From: an uncultured Planktomarina sp. | Lineage (GTDB): Bacteria; Pseudomonadota; Alphaproteobacteria; Rhodobacterales; Rhodobacteraceae | NCBI GenBank assembly: GCA_905182425.1 | Contig: CAJJBP010000023.1 | Location: 22,973 to 86,972, forward strand | Reading direction: 5' to 3' | Length of the DNA stretch: 64,000 nt | In this document: positions 36,947 through 50,469 of the stretch, in pieces | Layout: each line of letters begins with the position of its first letter | How positions within the stretch are numbered: position 1 is the first letter of the stretch | Translations under genes and position numbers: made by a program | Notes under the pieces: model-generated | The model's database searches: none | The model's input: only the letters and a program-made list of their open reading frames with translations | What the model was told of the DNA's origin: nothing

Positions 36947-37410
36947 TTATAATGAGTTTTTGAGAATTGGGTAGATATTCAGCGCGGCCGTTTCTGCGAG
37001 GTGCGCCGTGGTGGGTTGGGCGTGGTTAAGGCCGTAAAACTCCATGCCATATGGCGCCCATCCATAATCTAATTCGATAGCCGTTCCATCTGATAGTTAT
37101 TTGTTTGCTATTAATTTGGGTAAACTGCACCTCCGATGCCATCGGCAATCATTTTCAAGCAAGCAGACATGTTTGAAGGTGGAACAAGGCGTGCTGGGTA
37201 CGATTTAAAATGTTCGGCCACAAGCAAATGTTTCAAGTTGTTAAATATTGTAGCCAGAATTATGGAATGCCTAAAGTCTTCCGAAAGTCCAGATCCATTG
37301 GTGACGTAAGGTTATTGATTAGCTTTTTCGCCGACGTCGCTTTTCGACTCTGTGTGTCGTGGAAACGATTGCCCGACTACGATTCCGTGTCTTAAGGGCT
37401 GCGTCGAACA
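36947..37410 (-). pseudogene. Decayed LysR-family regulator fragment
   Basis: The gap between hyuA and the DmdA-like gene contains the effector-binding half of a LysR-type regulator on the minus strand. One frame reads LVPPSNMSACLKMIADGIGG then AVYPN and a stop at 37111-37113. The next frame reads LIANK-stop-LSDGTAIELDYGWAP, then FYGLNHAQPTTAHLAETAAL to a stop at 36947-36949. Lesions are TAA at 37312-37314, TAA at 37097-37099, a frameshift near 37114-37117, and loss of the helix-turn-helix N-terminus. LysR C-termini typically show the same MIADGIG and DYGW patterns. The boundary near 37410 is approximate. It may once have controlled the hyu genes. This remnant is not the product of a single base error. 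Confidence 0.65.
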
Positions 37411-37427
37411 TACCAAGGATAACCTAA

Positions 37428-38534
37428 ATGTTTCAAGTTTTCCCAACTGCGCGCCTACGTCCATCACCTTTCTTCCATTCTGCAATGGCTGAGGGTTGTA
37501 CTAGTGCCTCCATTTATAACCGTATGATATTACCTGCTAGTTTTGGTGATAAAGAGAAGGAGTATAGTGACCTTATGAATGGGGTCGTCATGTGGGACGT
37601 TGGGGTGGAACGTCAAGTTCAGCTTGAGGGCCCCGATGCTGCAAAACTCGCACAAATATTGAGTCCCAGAGATCTTTCCAAATGTAAGGTTGGACAAGGC
37701 AAATATGTTCCAATGTGTAATCATGACGGTATATTGATCAATGATCCGATATTATTGAAATTGCATGAAGATCTTTATTGGTTTTCAATTGCTGATAGCG
37801 ATATCTGGTTTTGGGCACGAGCGATCGCGGCTGAACGCCGTCTAGATGTCAAAATTAGTGAACCGGATGTATCGCCTCTGGCAGTGCAGGGGCCAATGGC
37901 GGAAACTGTTGTTGCTTCAATTTTCGGTGACTGGGTGCGGGATTTAAAGTATTTCTGGTTCAAAGAGACAGAACTGAATGGAATTCCACTTGCAGTGCAA
38001 CGTTCGGGTTGGTCTAAACAAGGTGGTTTTGAAATTTACCTGCGTGATGGAAGCCGGGGTACTGAGCTTTGGAATATAGTAAAGCAAGCGGGTCTACTTT
38101 ATAATATCGGGAACGGTGGTCCCACTTCACCTGAACGTACCGAAAGTGGCCTTGTCAGTTGCGGGTCCGACACTGATGATACTACCAATCCATACGAGGT
38201 CCGTCTTGGGAAATATGTGGATTTGAATCTTCCGGATGATGTTGTAGGCATTGAAGCGCTCCGTCGCATTCATGCCGAGGGGCCAAAACGCCATCAGCTT
38301 GGGCTTGTTCTGGATGGTGACAGTTCTGATCCACTATCCTTCCACTGGGAAGATATTACAGTAGGCGGTCAAAAAGTTGGTGATATGACCAATTGCATTT
38401 GGTCCCCTCGGATGCAAAAAAATATAGGTTATGCTTTGATTTCAAAAAAATGCAACATTGGAGATACTGTAGTTTTGGCGCGGTCTAATCAACGCAAGGT
38501 AAACGCTCAGTTGGTTGATTTACCATTCTATTAA
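37428..38534 (+). CDS. DmdA-like (DMSP demethylase family) aminomethyltransferase-fold protein
   Basis: 368-residue GcvT-fold protein. It follows DmdA along its length: VYN-like IYNRMILPASF, MWDVGVERQVQLEGPDA, LSPRDLSKC, DPILLKL, SIADSD, EPDVSPLAVQGP, RSGWSKQGGFEIYL and the TESGLVSCGSD region. DmdA transfers a methyl group from dimethylsulfoniopropionate to tetrahydrofolate. The match is good at motif level, but several segments diverge from Ruegeria and SAR11 DmdA as I remember them, so it may be a divergent DmdA clade or a paralog with another methyl donor. AGGA precedes the ATG. No DmdB, C or D is in the window. Confidence 0.72.
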   Translation: MFQVFPTARLRPSPFFHSAMAEGCTSASIYNRMILPASFGDKEKEYSDLMNGVVMWDVGVERQVQLEGPDAAKLAQILSPRDLSKCKVGQGKYVPMCNHDGILINDPILLKLHEDLYWFSIADSDIWFWARAIAAERRLDVKISEPDVSPLAVQGPMAETVVASIFGDWVRDLKYFWFKETELNGIPLAVQRSGWSKQGGFEIYLRDGSRGTELWNIVKQAGLLYNIGNGGPTSPERTESGLVSCGSDTDDTTNPYEVRLGKYVDLNLPDDVVGIEALRRIHAEGPKRHQLGLVLDGDSSDPLSFHWEDITVGGQKVGDMTNCIWSPRMQKNIGYALISKKCNIGDTVVLARSNQRKVNAQLVDLPFY

Positions 38535-38693
38535 AAAGTGACAGTCCATACGGGGCTCATTTGCGCATGTTTGATGCCTCCAAATTCTTTAAGTTTAAAT
38601 TTTTGGTATGGTTTTGAAATGGATTGAACGTGCTTGACCCTCCGCCGCAACAATGTTTTCTGAATAGGTAAGATTTAGAAGGAATTTGCGCTC

Positions 38694-39389
38694 ATGAAAA
38701 AGATTTATGGATCAGCTAATGAGGCCTTAGGGGGCTTGTTGTTTGATGGAATGTTTATAGCTGCTGGCGGCTTTGGCCTCTGTGGACTACCTGAAAACTT
38801 GCTGAGTGCCATTCGAGACGCGGGTACACAAAACCTTACGTTTGCATCTAATAATGCTGGTATTGACGATTTTGGCATCGGTATTTTGCTTCAAACCAAA
38901 CAGGTTAAGAAAATGATTTCGTCTTATGTTGGAGAGAATGCAGAGTTTATGCGCCAGTATCTTTCCGGTGAGCTTGAACTTGAATTTAATCCACAAGGAA
39001 CTCTGGCTGAACGTATGCGGGCGGCAGGCTGTGGCATCCCAGGATTTTACACTAAAACTGGTGTGGGCACTATGATCGCAGAGGGTAAAGAGCACAAAGA
39101 TTTCAATGGAGAAACCTTTATTCTTGAGACGGGCTTGTTTGCAGATTTGTCAATTGTGAAGGCTTGGAAGGCTGACGAAACTGGTAACCTAGTTTTTCGC
39201 AAGACGGCTCGTAACTTCAATCCACCAGCTGCTATGTGTGGTAAGGTTTGTGTGGCTGAGGTTGAGGAAATCGTCCCAACAGGCAGCCTTGATCCTGATC
39301 TTATTCACTTGCCGGGAATTTATGTTCATCGGTTAATCCAAGGCACACATGAAAAACGCATTGAACAACGCACAGTGAGGGAATCCTAA
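38694..39389 (+). CDS. scoA: 3-Oxoacid CoA-transferase subunit A
   Basis: 231-residue subunit A of a family I CoA transferase. It has the N-terminal [13 protein letters not shown] glycine-rich loop, [15 protein letters not shown], and [15 protein letters not shown], characteristic of succinyl-CoA:3-oxoacid CoA transferase. The pair moves CoA between succinyl-CoA and acetoacetate or a similar 3-oxoacid. Subunit B starts on the last base of this gene's stop. The operon lies 160 bases after the DmdA-like gene; joint transcription is possible but unproven. Confidence 0.92.
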   Translation: MKKIYGSANEALGGLLFDGMFIAAGGFGLCGLPENLLSAIRDAGTQNLTFASNNAGIDDFGIGILLQTKQVKKMISSYVGENAEFMRQYLSGELELEFNPQGTLAERMRAAGCGIPGFYTKTGVGTMIAEGKEHKDFNGETFILETGLFADLSIVKAWKADETGNLVFRKTARNFNPPAAMCGKVCVAEVEEIVPTGSLDPDLIHLPGIYVHRLIQGTHEKRIEQRTVRES

Positions 39390-40027
39390 TGGTTGGAGCA
39401 AAAGGTTGGGATCGCAACCAAATGGCCGCGCGGGCGGCTTTAGAGTTAGAAGATGGAACATATGTCAATCTTGGTATTGGCATCCCAACTTTGGTGTCTA
39501 ACTATATCCCGGAGGGTGTAGAAGTGACGCTACAATCTGAAAACGGAATGCTGGGAATGGGCCCGTTCCCAACAGATGACGAAGTAGATCCAGATTTAAT
39601 CAATGCAGGTAAACAAACCATCACAGAGTTACCCCAAACTGCCTATTTTGACAGTGCAACTTCGTTCGGTATGATTCGGGGTGGGAAAATAGCGATGGCT
39701 ATTTTGGGAGCCATGGAAGTGGCTGAAAACGGTGACCTTGCGAACTGGATGATTCCGGGTAAACTAGTCAAGGGGATGGGGGGTGCCATGGATTTGGTGG
39801 CCGGTGTTGGACGTGTGGTTGTGGTTATGGATCACACCAACAAAAAAGGGGAAAGCAAAGTTTTGTCTGCATGTACCTTACCACTAACAGGCGCAGGAGT
39901 CGTGGATCGTATAATTACCAACCTTGGAGTTCTTGATGTTGTTGAGGGTGGATTAACGATTGTTCAAACCGCTGAAAATGTCAGTGAAGATGAACTGCGG
40001 GCAGCAACGCTTGCTACAATAATTTGA
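39389..40027 (+). CDS. scoB: 3-Oxoacid CoA-transferase subunit B
   Basis: 212-residue catalytic subunit. The active-site glutamate that forms the CoA thioester lies in [29 protein letters not shown] and [15 protein letters not shown] are family blocks. One-base overlap (TAATG) with subunit A indicates translational coupling and equal dosage. Complete and of normal length. Confidence 0.93.
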   Translation: MVGAKGWDRNQMAARAALELEDGTYVNLGIGIPTLVSNYIPEGVEVTLQSENGMLGMGPFPTDDEVDPDLINAGKQTITELPQTAYFDSATSFGMIRGGKIAMAILGAMEVAENGDLANWMIPGKLVKGMGGAMDLVAGVGRVVVVMDHTNKKGESKVLSACTLPLTGAGVVDRIITNLGVLDVVEGGLTIVQTAENVSEDELRAATLATII

Positions 40028-40072
40028 CAGCATAGATGTGCCAATTACTAACGTTCAAAACGTCATAGATAT

Positions 40073-41599
40073 CTACAAAGCCCGTGCTTTTAACGGGGTA
40101 AGGCTCAACGGTTCAAATGCCAGATCAAACCTCGCAATTAAATTACGCAAAATCTCAGCATCTATGCTCGGCGTAGGTGGTTTAGCTAGCAACCTTACCA
40201 CTATTGCTGAAGCTTGATCTTCGAGACTAATTTTTTCAGATGTTGCCCATTCATCTATTGTGCGTCTATCACTTATCTCAGGGTATAAAAAATCTGATTT
40301 CATTCTTTGGTAGGTCTCTGCTTGACCTAAGAAATGGCCATCACCGTTCACCACCTCGATTATTGATCTGATCGCAAGGGTCTCGGTGGTGACTTCTGGG
40401 AGCACATTTGCCCGTAGAATTGCACCTAGCATATCGTTATCAATGATATAGGCCTGCAGTGAAGCCCCCATCAGGCCAGCCTGTGTTCCAGCGGCCTGCG
40501 TGACCAAATTAGACCCGGATTGGATGGCTGTGGTTACTGTCATCGCTTTTTCAAATCCTGATTGGGCGTCGGTGGACTTACTATCAGTGGCCCCTGCGAT
40601 TGCGGAGCAGGGTAAATTCCAGTGACGCATTACTTGGGAACACATTGCCGTCGCAAGAGATTGCTCTCCAGAGCCACCTGAAAAACCACCCGTTCTTAAA
40701 TCTGTGATCATTGGTCGGGGACCAGCAATCACTTGTACATTTGGATCCACACAATAGGCGAACACAACGCCGGCAAGTGCCTCTGCCAATGTCTGGGCAA
40801 CTGATCCTGCAGTCGTAACTGGGCTGGAGGCACCAAGTTGGCCAAACACATTTGCATGCACGGGAAACCCATGTGCAATTGCTGACTGCATGACTTCGAA
40901 ACTCTCAGTGTGAAAGCGCAGGGGTGGCACTATATGGTTTATATTGAGTGACACAAAGGGGCGCGCGCGGAATTTAGCTTCAGATCCGGCAACTGCGTAG
41001 CAGATCTCGGCAATATCTGGGATATGCTTCGCGTCGGAGACGCTTGTCATAATGTGTTTTTCTGTGCCCAAAAGACATGCAAATAAAGTGTTGATATCCA
41101 GATCCCGAGGGGTCGGCATATCGCGGGCTACAAGCGAGCGAGAGAAGAATTGAATATTATCTAGTTGTTCACATAATCTGGCAGAATCAAACAAGTCTGA
41201 TAGTGTTGAAGGCCGGTATGAGTTACTTTCATTATCGAATATGTTGGGTGCAGCCCCGCCTGTTCCTACATAGGCTGATAGGCCGCCAACTTTCATATCA
41301 TGTTGCGCACGTCTACCACAAAGTGTGATACTATTTCTGATTTGGCTAAGCGAGTGCTTTATGAGCCTCTCGGTAAAATGTATCCGTTGACCTTGGTGGA
41401 AGCACCCAGCATCAACCAAAACTTGTGCAGTCGCCACCGAGTACTCTGAGAAACCAATTTCACACATAATTTGGATCGCTGATTTTGCAATCAGTTGTGT
41501 CTGGGCATCGTTTAAGGGGTGATAGCTATGCCCAGTGGCGACCACGCTTGGCTTTTGTTCAAAACTAAGGTTATTTGACTTGCGTCCTCGGCGGGCCAT
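40073..41599 (-). CDS. MttB-like trimethylamine methyltransferase family protein, no pyrrolysine
   Basis: 508-residue protein of the MttB superfamily. Recognisable blocks are YVGTGGAAPNIFDNES, SVAQTLAEALAGVVFAYCVDP, GGFSGGSGEQSLATAMCSQV and the C-terminal NGDGHFLGQAETYQRMKSDF. Archaeal MttB uses pyrrolysine to move methyl groups from trimethylamine to a corrinoid protein; this protein reads through without amber codons. Bacterial non-Pyl relatives include glycine betaine methyltransferase. No corrinoid protein (MttC type) is encoded in the window. Start at the ATG at 41599; a TTG two codons earlier is also in frame. Role unknown; a quaternary amine demethylase is the best guess. Confidence 0.83.
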   Translation of the reverse strand: MARRGRKSNNLSFEQKPSVVATGHSYHPLNDAQTQLIAKSAIQIMCEIGFSEYSVATAQVLVDAGCFHQGQRIHFTERLIKHSLSQIRNSITLCGRRAQHDMKVGGLSAYVGTGGAAPNIFDNESNSYRPSTLSDLFDSARLCEQLDNIQFFSRSLVARDMPTPRDLDINTLFACLLGTEKHIMTSVSDAKHIPDIAEICYAVAGSEAKFRARPFVSLNINHIVPPLRFHTESFEVMQSAIAHGFPVHANVFGQLGASSPVTTAGSVAQTLAEALAGVVFAYCVDPNVQVIAGPRPMITDLRTGGFSGGSGEQSLATAMCSQVMRHWNLPCSAIAGATDSKSTDAQSGFEKAMTVTTAIQSGSNLVTQAAGTQAGLMGASLQAYIIDNDMLGAILRANVLPEVTTETLAIRSIIEVVNGDGHFLGQAETYQRMKSDFLYPEISDRRTIDEWATSEKISLEDQASAIVVRLLAKPPTPSIDAEILRNLIARFDLAFEPLSLTPLKARAL

Positions 41600-41722
41600 T
41601 TTCAAACACTTTCAATTGCAGGATTTTCCGATAGATCTTAGGTATTATTGATTATAAGTATTTCAGACATTTTCTGGAAAGTTATTAAAATACCAATGTA
41701 ATTATTATCTTAGAGCATTTTA

Positions 41723-43384
41723 TTACCGATCAGAGGTTTTCCAACGTGGGTTGATCCATGGTTCCCTGTTGTCCTTGGGAAGGGGCGCGCGTCCGAGGAT
41801 CATATCAGCCCCTTTCTCACCGACCATTATAGAAGGGCCATTCAAGTTTCCATTCGGAATGCGCGGGAAGATGGAGCTGTCGACAACCCGCAATGCATCC
41901 ACGCCAATCACCCGACATTCTGGATCGACCACGGCCATTGGGTTGTCCCTGTGACCAATTTTACAGGTTCCACAAGGGTGATAAGCACTTTCAACATGTT
42001 TTAAAATAAACGCATTTAGCTCAGTGTCGGTTTGCACCTCTGACCCAGGTTGTATTTCCTTTCCGCGATAGGGCCCAAATGCATCTTGGCCAAATATATC
42101 CCGTGTGAGCCGGATACAATGCCTGAAATCGGTCCAATCCTGAGGGTCAGACATATAATTGAACAATATTTTTGGATCATCATCTGGATCGGAAGAGCGC
42201 AACGTCACAGATCCGCGTGAAGGCGAACGCATTGGCCCGACATGAGCTTGAAAGCCATGTCCATCAGCGGCGGCTTGCCCATCATACCGCACAGCAATGG
42301 GGAGAAAGTGGTATTGGATGTCTGGGTATTTAATCCCAGGCTTTGAACGCAGGAATGCACAAGACTCGAACGCATTTGATGATCCTGGCCCAGTTTTATT
42401 AAACAACCACTGTATCCCAACTCCTAGCTTTCCGATGGGGTTCCAGTATTTGAACAAAGTGATTGGTAATGTGCAGGCTTGTTGTATATAAAGCTCGAGG
42501 TGATCTTGTAGGTTTTGCCCAACCCCTGGTCGGTCTGCGACCACAGGAATACCCATCTCTTTCAAATGTTGTGCCGGACCGATTCCAGACAGCATCAATA
42601 ATTTCGGAGAGTTGATTGCAGAGGCTGCAACAATCACTTCCTTGAGGGCATGCACTATATAAATTTTTTTTCCGCTTTGTACTTCTACACCGACGGCTTC
42701 GCCGTCTTCTATTACAATACGTCGCGCCATGCATTTGTGCAGGTCAAGGTTTGGTCGCTTAAGAGCAGGTTTAAGATAGGCATTTGCCGCCGACCATCTT
42801 TGGCCCTTATAGACGGTTTGTTCCATTGGTGAGAAGCCTTCCTGCTGTTCTCCATTGTAATCTTTAGTGACTTCAAACCCAGCCTGCTGTCCAGCTTCAA
42901 CAAAGGCCTGATGCAGTGGAATGTCACGTTTTCCTCTGGTTATGTGTAATGGGCCGTCCGTACCGCGCCAATGTCCATCTCCGCCCTGTCCACTTTCATG
43001 CCAGTTTTCCATTCGCAGAAAATAAGGTAACACGTCTGAATAGGACCAACCTTCTGCGCCGTTTTCAGCCCAGTTATCATAATCACCTGCGTGCCCACGA
43101 ACGTAAACCATGCCGTTTATCGAGGACGAACCTCCAATGACTTTACCCCTCGGGCAGGCCAATTCGCGTCCGTCGAGGTGCGGTTCAGGTTCGGATTTAT
43201 ATCCCCAATCATAACGTCTCATATTCATTGGGAATGATAAGGCTCCAGGCATTTGTATAAAGGGGCCGGCATCTGTGCCACCATATTCCAGGACCAAAAC
43301 TGAATATTTGCCATCCTCTGATAATCGCGCAGCCATTGCGGAACCAGCGGATCCTGATCCTATGATTACGAAATCTGCTTCCAT
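41723..43384 (-). CDS. GMC oxidoreductase, choline dehydrogenase-like (BetA type)
   Basis: 553-residue FAD enzyme of the glucose-methanol-choline family. FAD motif [17 protein letters not shown] at the N-terminus, PROSITE-type signature [18 protein letters not shown] near residue 80, second signature [17 protein letters not shown], and the catalytic histidine in [12 protein letters not shown]. Very close in layout to BetA, which oxidises choline to betaine aldehyde. No betB, betC or betI is nearby, so another alcohol substrate is possible. Oriented with the MttB-like gene, 123 bases upstream of it. Confidence 0.87.
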   Translation of the reverse strand: MEADFVIIGSGSAGSAMAARLSEDGKYSVLVLEYGGTDAGPFIQMPGALSFPMNMRRYDWGYKSEPEPHLDGRELACPRGKVIGGSSSINGMVYVRGHAGDYDNWAENGAEGWSYSDVLPYFLRMENWHESGQGGDGHWRGTDGPLHITRGKRDIPLHQAFVEAGQQAGFEVTKDYNGEQQEGFSPMEQTVYKGQRWSAANAYLKPALKRPNLDLHKCMARRIVIEDGEAVGVEVQSGKKIYIVHALKEVIVAASAINSPKLLMLSGIGPAQHLKEMGIPVVADRPGVGQNLQDHLELYIQQACTLPITLFKYWNPIGKLGVGIQWLFNKTGPGSSNAFESCAFLRSKPGIKYPDIQYHFLPIAVRYDGQAAADGHGFQAHVGPMRSPSRGSVTLRSSDPDDDPKILFNYMSDPQDWTDFRHCIRLTRDIFGQDAFGPYRGKEIQPGSEVQTDTELNAFILKHVESAYHPCGTCKIGHRDNPMAVVDPECRVIGVDALRVVDSSIFPRIPNGNLNGPSIMVGEKGADMILGRAPLPKDNREPWINPRWKTSDR

Positions 43385-43479
43385 TATGCCTCCAAGCCTA
43401 AAGATTAACCTGACTTATTTCTGCCTAAGAGCAAGAGAAACTAAAGTAATTTTAAAATAAAAACTACGTTTTCTATACT

Positions 43480-43507
43480 ACCGTTACTTTTAGACCGCCA
43501 AAACGGT
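43480..43507. promoter_or_regulatory. Inverted repeat between divergent genes, possible operator
   Basis: ACCGTT (43480-43485) and AACGGT (43502-43507) form 6-bp arms with a 16-base spacer. A second overlapping imperfect repeat pairs TACTTTTAGA with TCTAAAGTA. It lies in the 240-base gap between the divergent GMC and ThDP-enzyme genes, as expected for an operator. Short arms, so weak evidence. Confidence 0.35.
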
Positions 43508-43624
43508 ATCTAAAGTACTAAATAATAAAATTTATTTTTTTAACGGTGAAATGAGCAAAAGGCTGGAACGCTTAGATTATTCTGCGTAATACTAAAGGAA
43601 AACATCGAATAAGTGAGGACCTCA

Positions 43625-47313
<3,689 letters not shown>

Positions 47314-47384
47314 TTACTTGATCGTGTTCCACACACTGTTTTCCAGAGTATTTTGCAACCCTTCCGTGGCGGAAATCCAATTTT

Positions 47385-47777
47385 TTATTTTAACAAGCCA
47401 GCTTCAGTGAGTACCTTTCGAGCGGCACGAAAGCACTCTAAAGATTGAGGAACGCCACAATAAATGGCGATTACGTGAATAACTGCGCGGATTTCCTCAA
47501 CGGAAACACCGTTATTTATTGCTCCTTTACAGTGAAGCTCCCATTCATGCATTTTTCCTAACGCTCCGATCATTGATAGGTTCATCATTGATCGGGTTTT
47601 GGCGTCTATGACTTCATCGCCCCACCCGAAACCCCAACACCACGCGGTCATAGCTTCCTGAAAGGGACGCGTGAACTCATCAGCTGTAGTCAAATTATTG
47701 GTGACATACTTCGCTCCAAGTGTCGCCTTCCTTTGCTCTAACCCTTTAAGGAAAAGGTCTTCATCGAAAATGCTCAT
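47385..47777 (-). CDS. Carboxymuconolactone decarboxylase-family protein
   Basis: 130-residue protein with the CMD fold. The segment HCKGAINNGVSVEEIRAVIHV with CGVPQSLECFRAA corresponds to the core of gamma-carboxymuconolactone decarboxylase (PcaC-like). It lacks a CxxC pair of the AhpD type. The ATG at 47777 follows AGGA; an upstream in-frame start at 47795 is less likely. Same strand as the FadH-like gene, 83 bases upstream of it; the two may share a transcript. The ring-cleavage role is not supported by other pca genes here. Confidence 0.82.
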   Translation of the reverse strand: MSIFDEDLFLKGLEQRKATLGAKYVTNNLTTADEFTRPFQEAMTAWCWGFGWGDEVIDAKTRSMMNLSMIGALGKMHEWELHCKGAINNGVSVEEIRAVIHVIAIYCGVPQSLECFRAARKVLTEAGLLK

Positions 47778-48023
47778 CAGTGTTCCTAACTTCAAGTTTT
47801 TTATTTGATTTTAACGTAAACTGTGTGGATTTTTATCTCACTCGATTCATACAACGTCTCATAATAAAGTGCAGTTTAATTTTTATAAATAAATTTAAAA
47901 ACTATTTTCATAAAATAAAAATTTAAAGAATAATTGCAAAAACTAACAAATTATCCTGAGTTGGTTTTGAACTTAAGATGACTATCTACTTGCCCCTTTT
48001 GTCAAAATTCTAAATAGAAAATC

Positions 48024-49235
48024 ATGAGACATCCATTCTTTGATAAAGCCTATAGAGCTTTTATGGCAGGAGTTGTTGCGGCCGACCCTGTTGCCGCTGT
48101 CCAAAACGCAATACCCAGCTTTGAAAGGCCGCCGACAGTAATTTCAGTTGGAAAAGCGGGTGTTAAAATGATTGGGGCTGCAATCGATGTTCTGGGCAAG
48201 GTGCCCGAAGCAATCGTCGTAACAAATCCTGAAAATGCAAAAGAATTAGAATTCGCTGAAGTTTTCGTAGCAGCTCATCCGATTCCTGATCTTAATGGGT
48301 TAACCGCCAGCTGTGCCGTTATTAAGGCGCTTGAACGTGCGGGGCGTGGTGGTCGTCCAGTATTATGTCTTATTTCTGGGGGTGGGTCAGCCCTTTTGCC
48401 GGCGCCGATAAATGGCGTTTCTCTGGCTGAAAAAATACACCTAAACTCTTTGTTGATAGCAAGTGGTGCTGATATAAAAACTATTAATCTTATTCGGCAA
48501 CAAGTTTCCCGTTTGAAAGGTGGCCGCCTCTTGGAATTTGCTGTCCCAAGTAGTGTTACTTCATTAATAATTTCGGACGTAATCGGTGACGATCTTCGGG
48601 CGGTTGCAAGCGGACTAACAGTTGGACCTATAGGCACTTCAAATGAAGCTATAGATGCGTTAAAAAAATTGAATGTTTGGCACCAAACCCCAAATTCTAT
48701 TCGTATTAGCTTGGCTAAACCCAGACCAATTCTGGAATTGCTGACGTCAAAAAACATTTTAATTGGGTCAAATAAGATAAGTTTAAACGCAATGGCTCAG
48801 TTTTTGCCCGACGCCCAAGTCCATAGTGCGCCACTAATAGGTGATGTCGCGTATGCTGCAGAAAGGGTTTCAAAAGTTGGTCGTGGAGTGCATCTTTTTG
48901 GGGGTGAAACCACAGTAAAACTCAAAGGCTCTGGGTTAGGTGGCCGTAATCAGGAATTAGCCCTTAGAGTGGCTTTATTGGCGCACCAAGAAAAATGGAC
49001 TGCGCCGTGGTTGTATTTACAAGCTGGAACCGATGGGCGAGATGGTCCTACTGATGCTGCTGGCGGAGTGGTTTGTGATACCACTTTTAGGACTATGATC
49101 CAAAAAGGAATTGATCCCGAAAAGTTGCTGAAAAATAATGACTCTTATCATGCTCTTTTAGCTGCCAATGCACTTTTGATGACTAACTCGACTGGAACGA
49201 ATGTGGCCGACTTAGGAATTTTGATGCGCGGGTAG
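48024..49235 (+). CDS. Glycerate 2-kinase (GckA/TtuD type, MOFRL)
   Basis: 403-residue kinase of the DUF4147/MOFRL family that phosphorylates D-glycerate to 2-phosphoglycerate. Visible blocks are VISVGKAGVKMIGAA, CLISGGGSALLPAPING, IRQQVSRLKGGRLLEFA, LIISDVIGDDLRAVASG, and the C-terminal LQAGTDGRDGPTDAAGG. Older annotations call this hydroxypyruvate reductase. In roseobacters it closes the serine-cycle or glyoxylate route into glycolysis, which fits carbon from C1 and osmolyte breakdown. Monocistronic, preceded by a 228-base A+T-rich gap in which I see no gene. Confidence 0.9.
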   Translation: MRHPFFDKAYRAFMAGVVAADPVAAVQNAIPSFERPPTVISVGKAGVKMIGAAIDVLGKVPEAIVVTNPENAKELEFAEVFVAAHPIPDLNGLTASCAVIKALERAGRGGRPVLCLISGGGSALLPAPINGVSLAEKIHLNSLLIASGADIKTINLIRQQVSRLKGGRLLEFAVPSSVTSLIISDVIGDDLRAVASGLTVGPIGTSNEAIDALKKLNVWHQTPNSIRISLAKPRPILELLTSKNILIGSNKISLNAMAQFLPDAQVHSAPLIGDVAYAAERVSKVGRGVHLFGGETTVKLKGSGLGGRNQELALRVALLAHQEKWTAPWLYLQAGTDGRDGPTDAAGGVVCDTTFRTMIQKGIDPEKLLKNNDSYHALLAANALLMTNSTGTNVADLGILMRG

Positions 49236-49446
49236 GGTGGGATGGCAGGCAATAAGGCTGACAATTAAAATAAACTATCCTAAAAAGTGATTGTAGGGAT
49301 TTTGTTTAAATTTTTTAAAAAATATTAAAACTATTACTGAGGCTAATTACGTTTAATTTTTTCTTTGTAGTGCTAATAGCTCTCAGAATTAGATACTACA
49401 TATGATACTAAAAATGAATTAACCTGCTTGGACTGTGGCTGTGAAA

Positions 49447-50469
49447 ATGATTGTCAAAACTAAATTGCATGAAAGCGCGCGTTTAAGCGTAGCACCAATG
49501 ATGGCATGGACTGACAGACATTGTCGCCACTTTCACCGGCTCATGTCTCAAGAGACACTTCTCTATACAGAAATGGTGACCGCCCCCGCATTAGTTCTAG
49601 GCGGAGCCGTCAGATTGCTTGACTTTAATGCAGAAGAGCAACCTTTGGCATTGCAGCTTGGGGGGTCTGACCCTGCGGAGCTCGCCAAAGCTACAGCATT
49701 AGGAGCTTCATATGGTTATCGAGAAATTAATCTGAACTTAGGGTGCCCGTCTGATCGGGTGCAGTCGGGTTCCTTCGGCGCTATATTAATGACGCAGCCA
49801 GACCTGGTCTTTTCTTGTTTGCAAGAAATGCAGGCGGCAAGTGACGTGGAAGTTACAGTTAAATGCCGCATCGGAGTTGATGATCAGGAGCCGAGGGATA
49901 TTTTACCAAAATTTATTGAAATGGTCCAATCCAGTGGGATCAATCGAGTAATCATTCATGCTCGTAAAGCATGGCTAAATGGCCTTAGCCCAAAGGAAAA
50001 CCGTAATATACCGCCTTTGGACTATTCCTTGGTGTATCAAATAAAGCATGAGTTCCCAGACCTACATATTAGTCTTAATGGTGGGGTCATCGACATAGAA
50101 TCTGCGCGTGACGCTCTCGATCTGGGGATGGACGGGGTCATGATTGGCCGCGCAGCCTATCAAACACCTTTTGAAATTTTGTCGCGAGCTGATGCATTGA
50201 TTTATGGATCTAAAAGCGGACCTGACGCGGACGTTATTGCCGAACAAATGATTTCTTATATTGAGCGCCATCTACAAAGTGGTGGACGGCTACATCAAGT
50301 GACACGGCACATGTTTGGACTATTTTCAGGAAAGCCCGGGGCGAGGTTTTGGCGTCGAGGTTTGTCTGCGCTTGGCGCACAAAAATCTGCCACTGCTTCA
50401 GATTATCAGACCTTACTCAAAGAGTTAAGCAAAATATCGGATAAACGACCTGAATTTGAGGTGAAATAA
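49447..50469 (+). CDS. dusA: tRNA-dihydrouridine synthase A
   Basis: 340-residue FMN enzyme that reduces uridine at positions 20/20a of tRNA. It shows SVAPMMAWTDRHCRHFHR, the catalytic cysteine in NLNLGCPSDRVQSGSFGA, VKCRIGVDD and IIHARKAWLNGLSPKENR, diagnostic for DusA. In-frame GTG codons at 49435 and 49441 precede the chosen ATG at 49447; no clear ribosome-binding site is seen for any of them. It overlaps the TauE gene by one base and starts a three-gene operon. Confidence 0.93.
   Translation: MIVKTKLHESARLSVAPMMAWTDRHCRHFHRLMSQETLLYTEMVTAPALVLGGAVRLLDFNAEEQPLALQLGGSDPAELAKATALGASYGYREINLNLGCPSDRVQSGSFGAILMTQPDLVFSCLQEMQAASDVEVTVKCRIGVDDQEPRDILPKFIEMVQSSGINRVIIHARKAWLNGLSPKENRNIPPLDYSLVYQIKHEFPDLHISLNGGVIDIESARDALDLGMDGVMIGRAAYQTPFEILSRADALIYGSKSGPDADVIAEQMISYIERHLQSGGRLHQVTRHMFGLFSGKPGARFWRRGLSALGAQKSATASDYQTLLKELSKISDKRPEFEVK

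Noticed and set aside
37210..37395. 61-codon plus-strand ORF before the DmdA-like gene
   Set aside because: It lies antisense over the LysR remnant, which explains the open frame better.
48024..49235. Hydroxypyruvate reductase
   Set aside because: Older name for this family; the MOFRL-type motifs indicate glycerate 2-kinase.
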